A DNA stretch of 64,000 nt from Serripes groenlandicus (lineage: Eukaryota; Mollusca; Bivalvia; Cardiida; Cardiidae), in assembly GCA_031761405.1 (NCBI GenBank), contig JASEVX010000005.1:31607127-31671126 (forward strand), given 5' to 3'. The notes below the pieces were generated by a model. The model saw only the letters and a list, made by a program, of their open reading frames with translations. It did no database searches and was not told the DNA's origin. Positions within the stretch are counted from its first letter, which is position 1, and every line of letters begins with the position of its first letter. This document shows, one piece after another, positions 54,602-64,000 of this stretch. A program made the position numbers and the translations under genes.

Positions 54602-54777
54602 TAGTCAAACCTGTTGAGCAATTCCCTGTCTATGGCAACCAAGAACTCTTTTAAGATCCCAAATACTCATATTCTGCATAAATTATTATTATAGACGCTG
54701 TAATTAAAGACCACCTATAAACAAAGACCATATTGTTCTCTTCCTGTGGGTGATCTATAAGCACAGGTTGAACTGTA
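54602..54777. mobile_element. Tc1/mariner-like MITE, second copy
   Basis: TAGTCAAACCTGTTGAGC at left, GCACAGGTTGAACTGTA at right, TA at both edges, and AAAGACCACC and GGGTGATCTATA inside. Relative of 14339-14515. Confidence 0.65.
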
Positions 54778-55173
54778 TGTTGTAACATCATTCAAAAATA
54801 GTAGTGTGATGACCTAATAACCCAACATTCATGAATATTATTGAATGTAAAAAATAATTGTGATTTCATTAATAAAAACATTTGAAATAATATAATTTAT
54901 CTTTTTTGTCTTAAAAGTTAATACATGTACATTTGTAAAGGACTACAGTTATTATAGGGATATAATAAAAGGGAAATTGTGTTTCAGAAGCACTTACATG
55001 CATGGCTTTCAGTTTTGCTACTTAGTGCGTAGGCAAATTGTCATCGTGCTTGACCTTAGGTTCCGCAAGATATCCATATTTCCACGCCCCAAGTAGTACA
55101 ATACAAAGCAATGTTATATGCTACTGTAACATAATATTTCCTATATATACATGTTTTCTGTTCACATTTCTGG

Positions 55174-55356
55174 GGTTCCGGGTGTCCCGGGTTCGATCCC
55201 TAGTCATGGCACTACGGTCATGGTGGAATGCCCTTGGGCAAGGCACAATATCTAGCCTAGTACTGGTTTGTCTACCCAGGGATCATGAATAAGTGAACTG
55301 TCGCCGTGATATAACTGAAATAATGTTGAAAGCGGCGTAAAACCCCAATAAATAAA
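55174..55356 (+). mobile_element. 5'-truncated SINE with 13-bp target duplication
   Basis: TTCACATTTCTGG lies at 55161-55173 and 55357-55369. The element begins at GGTTCCGGGTGTCCCGGG, so box A is lost and box B kept; the 3' end is of the GCGGCGTAAAACCCC type. Confidence 0.92.
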
Positions 55357-55724
55357 TTCACATTTCTGGAGCTTTTCAGATATCTACATCAGATGAAATC
55401 AATGTGTCTATAGGCTAACATTTTCATCAGGAGCAACTTCAGCCACAAACTTTTCAATCATTTCAATTTTTACACTTTCAATTCTAGGGATTTGATATTA
55501 TGGTCATTGACACTGTCAAGTTGGTTTGATATTTTATAGTTGTTAACATGAAGACATTGATAGATATGAAGTGTTACACATCAAACTTGAGTTTGCTTCA
55601 TAACATACTTGACACTTCACTAATGATAATGTAAGCAATTGCCCAAATTCAGAAGAAATATGTATCAACATTAATGTGACTATTTTCCAAAGCACTTTTA
55701 ATTCTTTGAGTATGATTCTCTACA

Positions 55725-55952
55725 TTAACCCTTTCCCACATACAGACACTCACTGACACCTCTGCAGCAGACAGCTTTTGAAAACATTGTGACAATAAAG
55801 GAAATTGCTCAAAACGAGCAATTTCTCCTTTTGCCACAATGTTTTCAACTCCTTTTAATGATTATAAACTTTCCCTTATAAAGATATAACATAATCTAAC
55901 CCAGATATTCTCAAAGACGTCTGCTGCAAATTTGTTGTATGTGGGAAACACT
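55725..55952. mobile_element. Subfamily B MITE, right terminus lost
   Basis: TTAACCCTTTCCCACATAC start, centre TTGCTCAAAACGAGCAA, right arm GTCTGCTGCAAATTTG to GTGGGAAAC. Confidence 0.75.
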
Positions 55953-56000
55953 TTCTCAAATTATGCTTCTGCTATAGTGTTTGTCAGACAAGATCTTTCT

Positions 56001-56170
56001 GGCAATGCATAATATCATTGTGACGAAAGGAGAAATTGCTCAATATGAGCACTTTATCCTTTTGGCACATCATGCATTCAACTCTGGCAATGCATAATAT
56101 CATTGTGACGAAAGGAGAAATTGCTCAATATCAGCACTTTATCCTTTTGGCACATCATGCATTCAACTCT
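56001..56170. repeat. Exact 85-bp tandem duplication within a MITE
   Basis: 56001-56085 and 56086-56170 both run from GGCAATGCATAATATC to GCATTCAACTCT and differ at one visible base (ATGAGC versus ATCAGC). Each contains the MITE hairpin centre, so the copy has two apices. Confidence 0.93.
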
Positions 56171-56233
56171 ATCCAATAATTAAAGTTCAATTTTTTTTAC
56201 AGAGATTTTTCATAGTTTTTGCCGGGATGTTCT

Positions 56234-56459
56234 TTAACCCTTTCCCTCATATGGACTTTCTGATGCCTCTAAAGCAGATGGCTTTTTGAAAACATAGTAA
56301 CAAAAGAAGAAATTGCTCAAAACAAGCAATTTCTCCTTTTGCTACAATGTTTTCCACTTTTAGTCATATTAGTTATCCTTTCAATTATGGAGATTTTCTA
56401 TTTTTTGACAAAAATATGTTAAAAGTCATGCAGAATTGTCGTATGAGGGAAAGGGTTAA
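56234..56459 (-). mobile_element. TTAA hairpin MITE, subfamily A, nested in an older copy
   Basis: TTAA on both sides. Outer MITE sequence lies at 55985-56233 (CATAGTTTTTGCCGGGATG) and resumes at 56460 (ATTATCAGCTGCAGATTAG to GTTGGGAAGG). Confidence 0.88.
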
Positions 56460-56928
56460 TATTATCAGCTGCAGATTAGTTGTATGTTGGGAAGGCATAA
56501 GGGAAATGTGTTGATTTAAAGGTCATCAATTTTTGATAATTGTTAAGTCATTGACCACTGCTCATATCATGTTTAATCACTTATTACACACAGGATATAA
56601 ATCTGAAGTGATTTTGTTTTAATCCTTATTTATATCATTTATGTGGTGGATTCTTTATGGATACAAAAAAACAGGACTGTTGCAAGTGTGATACAATTGG
56701 ATTTATGTTTAACTGATATAAATTGACACATTTTTTAGTCCACAGATTTTAATGTTTAAATGAATCATACACCATCTGTGAATGTTAAGGTTCATCAAGC
56801 TGTTTTTGATTATTTAACAATATTTCCTTAGTAAACTCTAGATCTAATCATCTTACTTAAAATTGTGCCAGTGCTGCGCAGCAAAAATCGGTGCATTCAA
56901 TTTCTTCTTGATTAGATTTCTTCATAAG

Positions 56929-57155
56929 TTAACCCTTGCTCACATATAGACGCTTTCTGATGCCTCTGCAGCAGGCTTTTTGAAAACGTAGTGACAAAAG
57001 AAGAAATTGCTCAAAACGAGGGATTTCTCCTTTTGCCACAATGTTTTCCACTTTAAGTCATAGGTTAACCATTCAATTATAGAGCTTTTCTATTTTTTGA
57101 CAAAATATATTTAAAGTCGTCTGCTGCAGAATTGTCGTATGAGGGAAAGGGTTAA
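56929..57155 (-). mobile_element. TTAA hairpin MITE, subfamily A, reverse orientation
   Basis: 227 bp; left terminus diverged (CCCTTGCTCACATATAGAC), right intact. Centre GCTCAAAACGAG. Confidence 0.9.
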
Positions 57156-57177
57156 TACATGTTTTGGATTGTTGTTG

Positions 57178-57545
57178 GGTAACCGTTTCCCACATATCAC
57201 CAAATTACAGCAGGCATCTTTGAAAGCAAAAAATATTAACAAACCAAGAATTTGATAAATTTGAGCAATTTCTCCTTTTGCTACAATGTTTTCAACGTCA
57301 TCTGCTGCTGATGGGGTCAAAATGCATCTGCATGTGGGAAAGGGTTAACAAATACAGTGAATTGTTTGAAGTTGATCTGAAACTTTCCTATTTTTTAAAA
57401 ACTTTTGCTGTTTAAAAAGATTCAAGACAGGCAATTAACCTTTTCCTACAGGAAGATGACTAATGATGAGCAATATCTCTAATATATCCCCCCAACACAT
57501 GTTTTCCTTCTGCTGCAGATGAATTGTTTGGCGAAAAGGGTCAAG
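57178..57545. mobile_element. Old subfamily B MITE relics
   Basis: 57178-57348 (CCGTTTCCCACATATC to GTGGGAAAGGGTTAA, shortened) and 57434-57545 (CCTTTTCCTACAGG to GGCGAAAAGGGTCAA). Confidence 0.55.
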
Positions 57546-57681
57546 ATGTATGTGGGTGGATAAGAAAAACATGATGCTCACAATGTTTTAGTGTCTGGTT
57601 GTGCCAGCGCATTTTGGTGTCAAATTTCATGTGGTTGTTTATACCTTCAATGAGATGTAATTCAGTTTCCTCCTTGTTATA

Positions 57682-58050
57682 TTTAACCCTTTCCCACATA
57701 CAGACATTTTCTGACTCCCCAGATGTTGTTTGCTTTACATAAAGATATATACATGTATAGGTAAAAACTTTGAAAATCTTCTTGCCTGAAACCGAAAGGC
57801 CTAGAGCATAGATATTTGGTGTGTAGCTTTGTTTAGTGGTCCTCTACCAAGACTGTTTTACATAGAGATATATAGGGAAGAACTTTGTAAAGCTTCTTGT
57901 CTAAAACTGAAAGGCCTCGTTTCTCACTCTGGTCCTATTTGACCACTTTGTAATGTAGTGCCATAAAGCCAAACTCATTCATTCTCGTACAAAATGAAAG
58001 GGGTAAAACTTTCAGTTGGGTGAGCAATTAAGGGCGATCTTGGCCCTCTT
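57682..58050. repeat. MITE left end followed by a dispersed repeat with two ~125-bp units
   Basis: TTAACCCTTTCCCACATACA is a MITE left end, cut off at about 57720. Then ACTTTG.AAA.CTTCTTG, AAAC.GAAAGGCCT and GTCCTCTACCAAGACTGTTT recur in tandem to about 57920. Confidence 0.55.
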
Positions 58051-58059
58051 GATAACAAA

Positions 58060-58200
58060 TGGGCTAGAACGTGGAGGAAGCAGGCTAGCCAGTGCCTAGG
58101 AAGAATGTAATGTACAGGTGTGAGAACACCTAGGTGAACTGTCCACAGTTTTATAAGTTGAAAACTAATGATCTCAAATCATTGAAATCAATCAATCATA
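58060..58200 (+). mobile_element. Diverged SINE 3' portion
   Basis: GCCAGTGCCTAGGAAGAATG, GTGTGAGAACACCTAGGTGA and CAATCAATCATA correspond to the AGCAGCCAGTTGCTTGG group. Confidence 0.5.
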
Positions 58201-58294
58201 TATTTTCAATTTTAAAGAAACAAGACTGTAAATGGTTCTGTGCTTCACATATTCATCTCCAATAATGTTAAAGCGGGAACATTGTTATTTGTAT

Positions 58295-58797
58295 TTAACC
58301 CTTTCCCTGATACAGACGCTTTCTGACGCCTCTGCAGCAGACGGATTTTTGAAAACATAGTGTCAAAAAAAGAAATTGCACAAAACCTGCAATTTCTCCT
58401 TTTGCCACAATGTTTTCCACTTTTTATACAACGGTACGTATTATGGTATGGTCATGTCCGTCCCTCCGTCAATTCGGGTTTTCCACAATTTATTCTTACA
58501 TACTTTGAGCTATTGACCTGAAATTTTGTATATGGCTTTGTAATCATGTGTCACAGATCAATTTTCCTTTATCTCGGATTTCGTCAATTTTTTAATGAGT
58601 TATGCCCCTTTATGAACTTAGAATATTTGTCAATTTCTGCATGAGTTACAAAGAAGTTCCTGATGGGCGTATTATGTACCGTTTGCGGTACTCTTGTTGT
58701 CATAGGTTATCCATTCAATTATGGAGATTTTCTTTGTTTTGACAACATATGTTCAAAGTTGTTTGCTGCAGAATTGTCGTATGAGGGAAAGGGTTAA
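58295..58797 (-). mobile_element. Subfamily A MITE carrying a ~270-bp insertion
   Basis: The arms read straight through CCACTTTTT and GTCATAGGTTATCC once the insert (about 58426-58695) is removed. TTAA intact on both sides; left terminus CCCTTTCCCTGATACAGAC. Confidence 0.88.
58426..58695. mobile_element. Inserted element with ACGGTAC inverted ends
   Basis: Left TACAACGGTACGTATTATGG and right CGTATTATGTACCGTTTGCG followed by GTACTCTTGTT: ACGGTAC.TA is inverted at the two ends. The interior has GTCCGTCCCTCCGTC and TTGACCTGAAATTTTG, phrases common in molluscan repeats. No target duplication is evident. Confidence 0.6.
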
Positions 58798-58799
58798 AG

Positions 58800-59877
58800 A
58801 CCTCATATTTGCTGAACACTAATTATTTGTCATCTTCACATGATGTGTATAAAATACATTAAATTCTGAATTTTGTGCTTCATTGCGATGCTTAGAGGAT
58901 TAAGATATTTAAAATGAATATTTTATTATTTCAACTAGTATGATTACCGTCAAAATCTTTACAAAACTATTCTAGGATGAACATCAATACATGTATATTC
59001 TTCGTAAGATGTTTTTTTGAAAAATTGCAACAAAGTTCAAAACAGTTTTAGAAAAGACGAAATTATTAGCTTTTAGTCATTTTCATACTGTAGAAGGTTG
59101 TTCAAAAATTCTATAGCAGAATCATCATAATTTAAACTTGTCAAGGAAAAGTTGTTGACAATGGGCTATCAATTGGTGGTCCTCTGATCAAGTCCTCTGA
59201 TCACTTTCAAGGTCACATTCTCAGTTTCTGCAGGGACCCTATATTATATGATCCCTGGTTTTTGTAAACAGTTAACCTTTCTCTATTCATAAACTTAAAT
59301 ATGGACAGACATTTAATGGACCAAATTGCTTATTAAGTGTTCATTGCTTAGGTAGATAGCCAAGAATGTTTGCAACTGCAGGATACCATCATTGGTCACT
59401 CTCTTTCAAGGTCAAGGTCACAAATGAAGGTTATGGTTTCAGGTGTTAAACACAATGGAAGTTCTGGTTGTCAGATATGTTTTGGGGAAAAACATTTTGA
59501 CAGTTAAAAGGGTGGACTATTTTCACGCCCTGTTAAACATGCTATAACACGTGAATAACCTTCATCCCTCTAGGTTGCTTCTGTGTTATTGCGTATATAT
59601 AATTTTCTTACTTATTATATGAAGTTTTAATGTGTTCAGATTTTTGAAAGGAGAAATATGAATTGACCGTCTGGAGATATAGGTTTTGTAAACATTGAAT
59701 ACTTTGGTTTAAAAGGAATAAGATTTTTGTTATGTTAATGGATTACAGAATATTCATGAAAAGTTGTTTTTGGACATGTATCTAAATTCACTCCTTCTCA
59801 CCCTGAATCTGTTGAAATATGGAGTTGAAGTGAGGCCTGGTGTAGACAACACTTGAATATATTATGGGAAAATTAGG
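58800..59877. other. Stretch without a gene; a dispersed repeat in 59160-59540
   Basis: TCAAGGTCAAGGTCAC and GGTGGTCCTCTGATCA phrases suggest an old repeat. Otherwise nothing recognised. Confidence 0.4.
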
Positions 59878-60080
59878 AGGCATTTGCAGCAGACAGCATT
59901 TTGAAAACATAGTGACAAAAGGAGAAATTGCTAAAAACAAGCAATTTCTCCTTTAATACCACAATGTTTTCCACTTTTAGTCATAAGTTATCCATTATAG
60001 GTTATAGAGATTTTCTAATTTTTGACAAAATATGTTCAAAGTCGTCTGCTGCAGAATTGTCATAAGAGGGAAAGGTTTAA
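59878..60080 (-). mobile_element. Subfamily A MITE, left end missing
   Basis: Starts at GGCATTTGCAGCAGACAGC; right end AGAGGGAAAGGTTTAA. Centre GCTAAAAACAAGC. Confidence 0.8.
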
Positions 60081-60099
60081 AATGAACACTAGAATATAT

Positions 60100-60490
60100 T
60101 ATGGGAGAATTATGCATTTTGACGCATTGTGCAGCAGACGACTTTTGAAAATATTAGTTGTTCTTTCATTTAAAGAGAGGAATCCGCTGTGGTCCAGTGG
60201 TTAGAGTCGGGGATTTCGAAATTGGGTGTCCCGGGTTTGATCCTCAGTCGTAGCACTACGGTCATGGTGGAGTTACAGCAGCTCTTGGGCAAGGTACATT
60301 TTCTGGCCTAGTACTGGTTTGTTTACCCAGGGATCATGAATAAGTGAACTGTCGCTGTGATATAACTGAAATATTGTTGAAAGCAGCGTAAAACCCCAAT
60401 AAAGAAATAAATTCATTTAAAGAGAGTTTCCATAGTTTTGATTGAATGTTTTCAAAGTTGTCTGCTGCAGATATGTTGTATGTTACTAAG
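60100..60490. mobile_element. Old subfamily B MITE split by a SINE
   Basis: Left arm GACGCATTGTGCAGCAGACG; right arm AGTTTCCATAGTTTTG to GTTGTCTGCTGCAG. Confidence 0.75.
60180..60411 (+). mobile_element. SINE, GTGGTCCAGTGG head, AACCCC tail, 15-bp target duplication
   Basis: TTCATTTAAAGAGAG is exact at 60165-60179 and 60412-60426. A short insertion in the body (GTTACAGCAGCTCTTGG) replaces the usual GTGCCCTTGG. Confidence 0.92.
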
Positions 60491-60874
60491 GAATGGGTTT
60501 TCATTTTTCACATTCTTAAACATTCAGCTGCTGCTATTATATTGCTGAAAAAAGTTGAAAACATTGTGGCAAATGGAGAAATTGCTTGTTTTGACATCAA
60601 AAAATGTCTGCAAGTCCGAAAGGGAAAAGGAGTTACTGTTGATTCACTGGATTTATAATGTTGTTTAAGTTATCTTCATTGAAAACGGATATCACAAGAT
60701 TAATAATTATGTAACATTTTAAAACGGATATATATAATAAAATATTGATACAGATAGGAAAAAATTACATAAAAGAAGTACAATGTACTTGTTTATTCAG
60801 AGCATTATACCCTTTTACCACAATGTTTTCAAAAGTTGTTAGTTGTTGAAGCATCAAAAGCTGTCTATTAAGAT

Positions 60875-61103
60875 TTAACCCTTTCCCTCATACGGCAATT
60901 CTGCAGCAGACGACTTTGAACGTATTTTGTCAAAAAATAGAAAATCTCCATAATTGAATGGATAACCTATGACAAAAGCGGAAAACATTGTGGCAAAAGG
61001 AGAAATTGCATTGATTGTACAATTTCTTCTTTTGTCACTATGTTTTCAAAAAGCCGTCTGCTGCAGAGGTGTCAGAAAGCGTCTATATGAGGGAAAGGGT
61101 TAA
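60875..61103 (+). mobile_element. TTAA hairpin MITE, subfamily A
   Basis: 229 bp; both TTAA intact; centre TTGCATTGATTGTACAA. Confidence 0.92.
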
Positions 61104-61558
61104 AAAAGATTGCAGACAGGTTGGGATGTATATGAAACATTTTTCCTTGTTGATATCTTTTTTTAAATGGAAAAAAAATCAATCCAAAGGAAGTAGAATT
61201 TTCATGAAATATCAGTAAGTTCTGTAGTGTGTATTAGATCTTGAAAATTATAGAAACAGAAACCTTTGCTCATAACAATAACAAAAGCTATGTTCTCCAA
61301 AATGCCTTTAATAGTCGTCTGCTGCATATGTCTGGGGTTAAAAAAGATCAAGTGAACACTTATATATATAAGCAAGTGTAAAATATTTATGATGAAAATA
61401 TACAGGTACATCCCTGATAATTATATGATGGATGAATCAACGTGTGATACTTTTTTCTAAATTGAAACTCTGACGAATAGAATACATTGTATAAGTTTAA
61501 GACATATAAACGTCAAACTGTGCATATAACATTTCGTCTCAAACGATACTGTTTTTTC

Positions 61559-61628
61559 CCTAAAAATATATTGAAAATTACCTCTGCTGCAGACAAAGAA
61601 ATCACATACATGTAGTTTGAAAGGGTTA
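61559..61628. mobile_element. MITE fragment
   Basis: CCTCTGCTGCAGACAAAG and GTTTGAAAGGGTTAA. Confidence 0.5.
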
Positions 61629-61853
61629 ATTCTCTAAATAAGCCAGGTATATAAATAAATTGATGGTGGACTATTGAAGAAAAGAAAAACCTCAGCAGTT
61701 ACAGTTTAGTGACTAAACAAAACTGTATATATATAACAAACTTTAAAAAGTAAATGTTGGTGAAATTCGAAACTGTGTAATGGATGTAATGTAATGTAAT
61801 GGACTCGAAACATTTTACAATTTTGTGTGAAGCAGAACAAACCATAGTTAACA

Positions 61854-61905
61854 ATGTCTTCCAATGATACAGCACAGCTTGTGGATCATGATATAATTGG
61901 CAAAG
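61854..61905 (+). CDS. Host gene, candidate alternative initiator exon 1c
   Basis: ATG at 61854 with an in-frame TAG six bases upstream. Seventeen codons (MSSNDTAQLVDHDIIGK) end in phase 1 at AAAG followed by GTTTGT, a moderate donor. The same phase and same acidic, hydrophilic character as exons 1a and 1b suggest a third alternative N-terminus of one gene. A transcription start would lie in 61600-61850, where no TATA box is evident. The short frame alone is weak evidence; the case rests on the phase shared with the other exons. Confidence 0.45.
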
Positions 61906-61940
61906 GTTTGTTTATTTTAATTTTATACATTCCTTACAGC

Positions 61941-62400
61941 AACCCTTTCCCACCTGCAAAAGTTTATTTGTATGCATCTGCTCCTAAAATAAACTTGTGA
62001 AAACATTGTTGGAAAAGAAGCAATTGCTGTTGATGAGCAATTTCTGCTTTTTTCCCATAATGTTTTCTATTCTTTTATTAAAAACTTAGACATTTCTCAA
62101 ATTTTCATCGTTTTAGTTTAGCCATCTGAAATATCTTCTGCTAGATATTATTTTGTTAACCCTTTCCCTCATATAGACACTTTCTGACGCCTCTGCAGCA
62201 GACGGCTATTTGAAAACATAGTGACAAAAGAAGAAATTGCACAATACGTGCAATTTCTCCTTTTGACACAATGTTTTCCACTTTAAGTCATAGGTTATCC
62301 ATTTAATTATAGAGATTTTCTATGTTTTGACAAAATATGTTCAAAGTCGTCTGCTGCAGAAATGTTGTAGGGTTAATGTGGGAAAGCAGAGAACTAGATA
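61941..62400. mobile_element. Old MITE containing a younger subfamily A copy
   Basis: Outer pieces: CAACCCTTTCCCACCTGC to CTGCTAGATATTA and, after the nested copy, ATGTGGGAAAGC. Centre GCTGTTGATGAGC. Confidence 0.65.
62156..62376 (-). mobile_element. TTAA hairpin MITE, subfamily A, nested
   Basis: TTAA at both sides; left CCCTTTCCCTCATATAGAC; the right terminus is short (GTTGTAGGGTTAA, lacking GAGGGAAA). Confidence 0.85.
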
Positions 62401-62821
62401 AAGAGAAGTAAAGTGGCATTCTCCCACCAAAATATTTATTGTGACTCATTACCGAACCTAATTGTTGTGGATACTCAAAAGAATCGTCTCAGTGACACAA
62501 CATAGGGTTTGTTTGTCAAATAAGGAATTTAGAAAATGGAAAACGTCCCAATATCTAGAGCTCTAGCAAAGGTTTGTTTACCGAAAGTTACCTGCCAGAT
62601 GAAGCATATGAACAGTTGTTCCTCCTTTTCCTTTGCATACGCAGGTGTGGCATAATCTAATGGAGGAAAAATAATATGTATAACTATTGTTTTCTTCAAA
62701 AATGTAGGTGGAGAACTTTTGTATAAGGGTTAAAGGTGAAAACATGAATTGTGTCAAAAATGTGATGAGACTAATAATGTCAGAGAAAAAATGGCCTTTT
62801 GGGAAAGGGTTTAATTAATCC

Positions 62822-64000
62822 ATTTTTATGTCAAAAATACATTACCAGTCATTTAATACCTGATATATAATCTCTACACCCTTAATTCATCCAGAAAAAG
62901 AACTCGCCTTGCGTATTCCTCACGTATATGTGATATACACCCGTAAGAGCGGGAAAGCACGTGATATCTTGCCACTTTCATTTCTGGATCCACCAGCTAG
63001 ACAGCTAAGAATTTACACATTATTTTCTAATTATTCTTTTCTTGGCTTTTTAAGGCCTATTGCCTTATTTAGTTGTTCATTCAGTTATGTAACTGCATTA
63101 ATAGATATTCAACTGCATTTAAATGTTTAAATTATTGTTGTAATTGCTTGTTTTTGTAGGCGACAGCTAGCTGAAAAGCACGAGGTGGTTACCCCACCCA
63201 TTATTTTCAGTTAATGTCTTCGGGTGCGGAACGTAATTGAGTTCAAGACTTAAGTTAAACGATGAGTTTCCAATCCCGTTATAGATTATACTTATGATGT
63301 TTGTTGTATTTACATGTAATTATAACATAGACAAAAATTTATAAATTTTGTTTATAGATTATATACGTTCCGGGTTGTCACTCGGGTAGAAAAATAAAAA
63401 GTAGAAAAAAATTTGAGAAAATTTTTTTTTGGTATTATTTTGTGTTCTTTTCGTATATATTTGTATCATAAATATGTCACAAAAAGGTGATCGGAGGCGT
63501 GGCTCGTGTGGTCATGCTGTGGACCCATGGGACACGCATCCGGACTGTGTGTATTGCTCTAAATGCACACAACTGTCACCATGCGAGTACTGCTCTTCGT
63601 GGACGGTTTCTACGTGGAAACTGGTCAAGAAGGGTAAGACTAGCAGAAGCAGGAAGGGTAAGAGTGCCCCTAAAAAGGTTTCTCTGGTATCCTCGAGTGA
63701 AGCGGAGTTCGAGGGGTTTTCCCAATCGGACTCCGCGACCGTGTTAAGTGGCTTAAAGGTTAAGGCTGTACCTACTCCACTTAACACAAACGCACCTCCA
63801 AGTCTAGCTAGAGACAAGGAGGAGCGTGTTAAGGTAGCTTTGGATGCGCGTTGTTCGGTCGGGGAACTAAAGCCTTCGGGCCTGATACCGTACCGAAACA
63901 AGGTAGAGAGTGCTCAAGTGCTGGAGTCATCGTTCCTTGAACCGCATTATCTGTCGCCTGGTGTTGGGGCTCAACCAACACCACACCCTGAGCTACAGCA
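62822..64000 (+). mobile_element. Second DIRS-type element, left end, continues past window
   Basis: Left extremity ATTTTTATGTCAAAAATAC then TTACCAGTCATTTAATACC, as at 22046 with few changes. The ITR is more diverged further in (CCTCACGTATATGTGATATA). The leader keeps the block ACCCCACCC, TTTTCAGTTA and GTCTTCGGGTGCGGAA seen at 22420-22465. Confidence 0.85.
63474..64000 (+). CDS. DIRS gag-like protein, 5' part, open to the window edge
   Basis: ATG at 63474 opens 175 codons with no stop. MSQKGDRRRG leads into CGHAVDPWD, HPDCVYCSKC and CEYC, the same putative zinc-binding pattern as at 22692. A basic stretch (KKGKTSRSRKGKSAPKK) and SSSEAEFEGFSQSDSATVLS follow. After residue 110 similarity to the first element falls. 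Unlike that copy, this frame is intact as far as seen. Spacing of the cysteines and histidines is identical in both, which supports their being functional residues. Confidence 0.85.
   Translation, partial: MSQKGDRRRGSCGHAVDPWDTHPDCVYCSKCTQLSPCEYCSSWTVSTWKLVKKGKTSRSRKGKSAPKKVSLVSSSEAEFEGFSQSDSATVLSGLKVKAVPTPLNTNAPPSLARDKEERVKVALDARCSVGELKPSGLIPYRNKVESAQVLESSFLEPHYLSPGVGAQPTPHPELQ

Noticed and set aside
62529..62570. A further initiator exon (MENVPISRALAK before GTTTGT)
   Set aside because: The phase (0) differs from the other candidates, the donor is weak and the frame simply continues; no support.
1..64000. CRISPR array, phage, integron or bacterial defence system
   Set aside because: Spaced repeats here are MITEs and SINEs dispersed with TTAA or target duplications; all context is eukaryotic.

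Overview
This is an animal nuclear genomic window: AT-rich, with spliceable exons, no operons and extreme loading with transposable elements. The repeats (tRNA-derived SINEs ending in a GGCGTAAAACCCC-type tail, DIRS retroelements with a cysteine-rich gag, palindromic MITEs, and core-tandem repeats of the 'pearl' kind described in oysters) point to a mollusc, most likely a bivalve. That assignment is inference from repeat families, not from a host marker gene.

Layout. 1-13 kb: sparse, AT-rich, with tandem arrays (1.32-1.45, 4.33-5.13 and 7.0-7.7 kb), a SAP-like ORF, a LINE tail, a 1.67-kb element with long TIRs and 9-bp target duplications (7789-9456), a possible chromodomain exon and a pogo/Tigger-like end. 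13-21.6 kb and 28.7-62.8 kb: dominated by one TTAA-flanked, hairpin-forming MITE family with piggyBac-like ends. It has about two dozen young copies in both orientations and dozens of old relics, often nested in one another and interrupted by SINEs with clear target-site duplications. 22.05-28.67 kb: a nearly complete but decayed DIRS-type retrotransposon with inverted terminal repeats, internal complementary region, gag-like frames and a reverse transcriptase; it lacks a recognisable tyrosine recombinase. 62.82 kb to the end: the left end and intact start of gag of a second, related DIRS element that runs off the window.

Host coding content is slight and hidden in short exons. On the + strand, small exons at 31674-31762, 35431-35469 and 42552-42629 join in one phase. 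Two further initiator exons, at 54001-54131 and near 61854-61905, end in the same phase. I read this as the 5' part of one large gene with alternative N-termini whose common body lies beyond the right edge, so most of 31-62 kb would be its introns. The protein is not identified.

No rRNA gene, CRISPR array or prokaryotic feature is present. Strands given for MITEs are arbitrary: + means the CATACGACAATTCTGC end is on the left.
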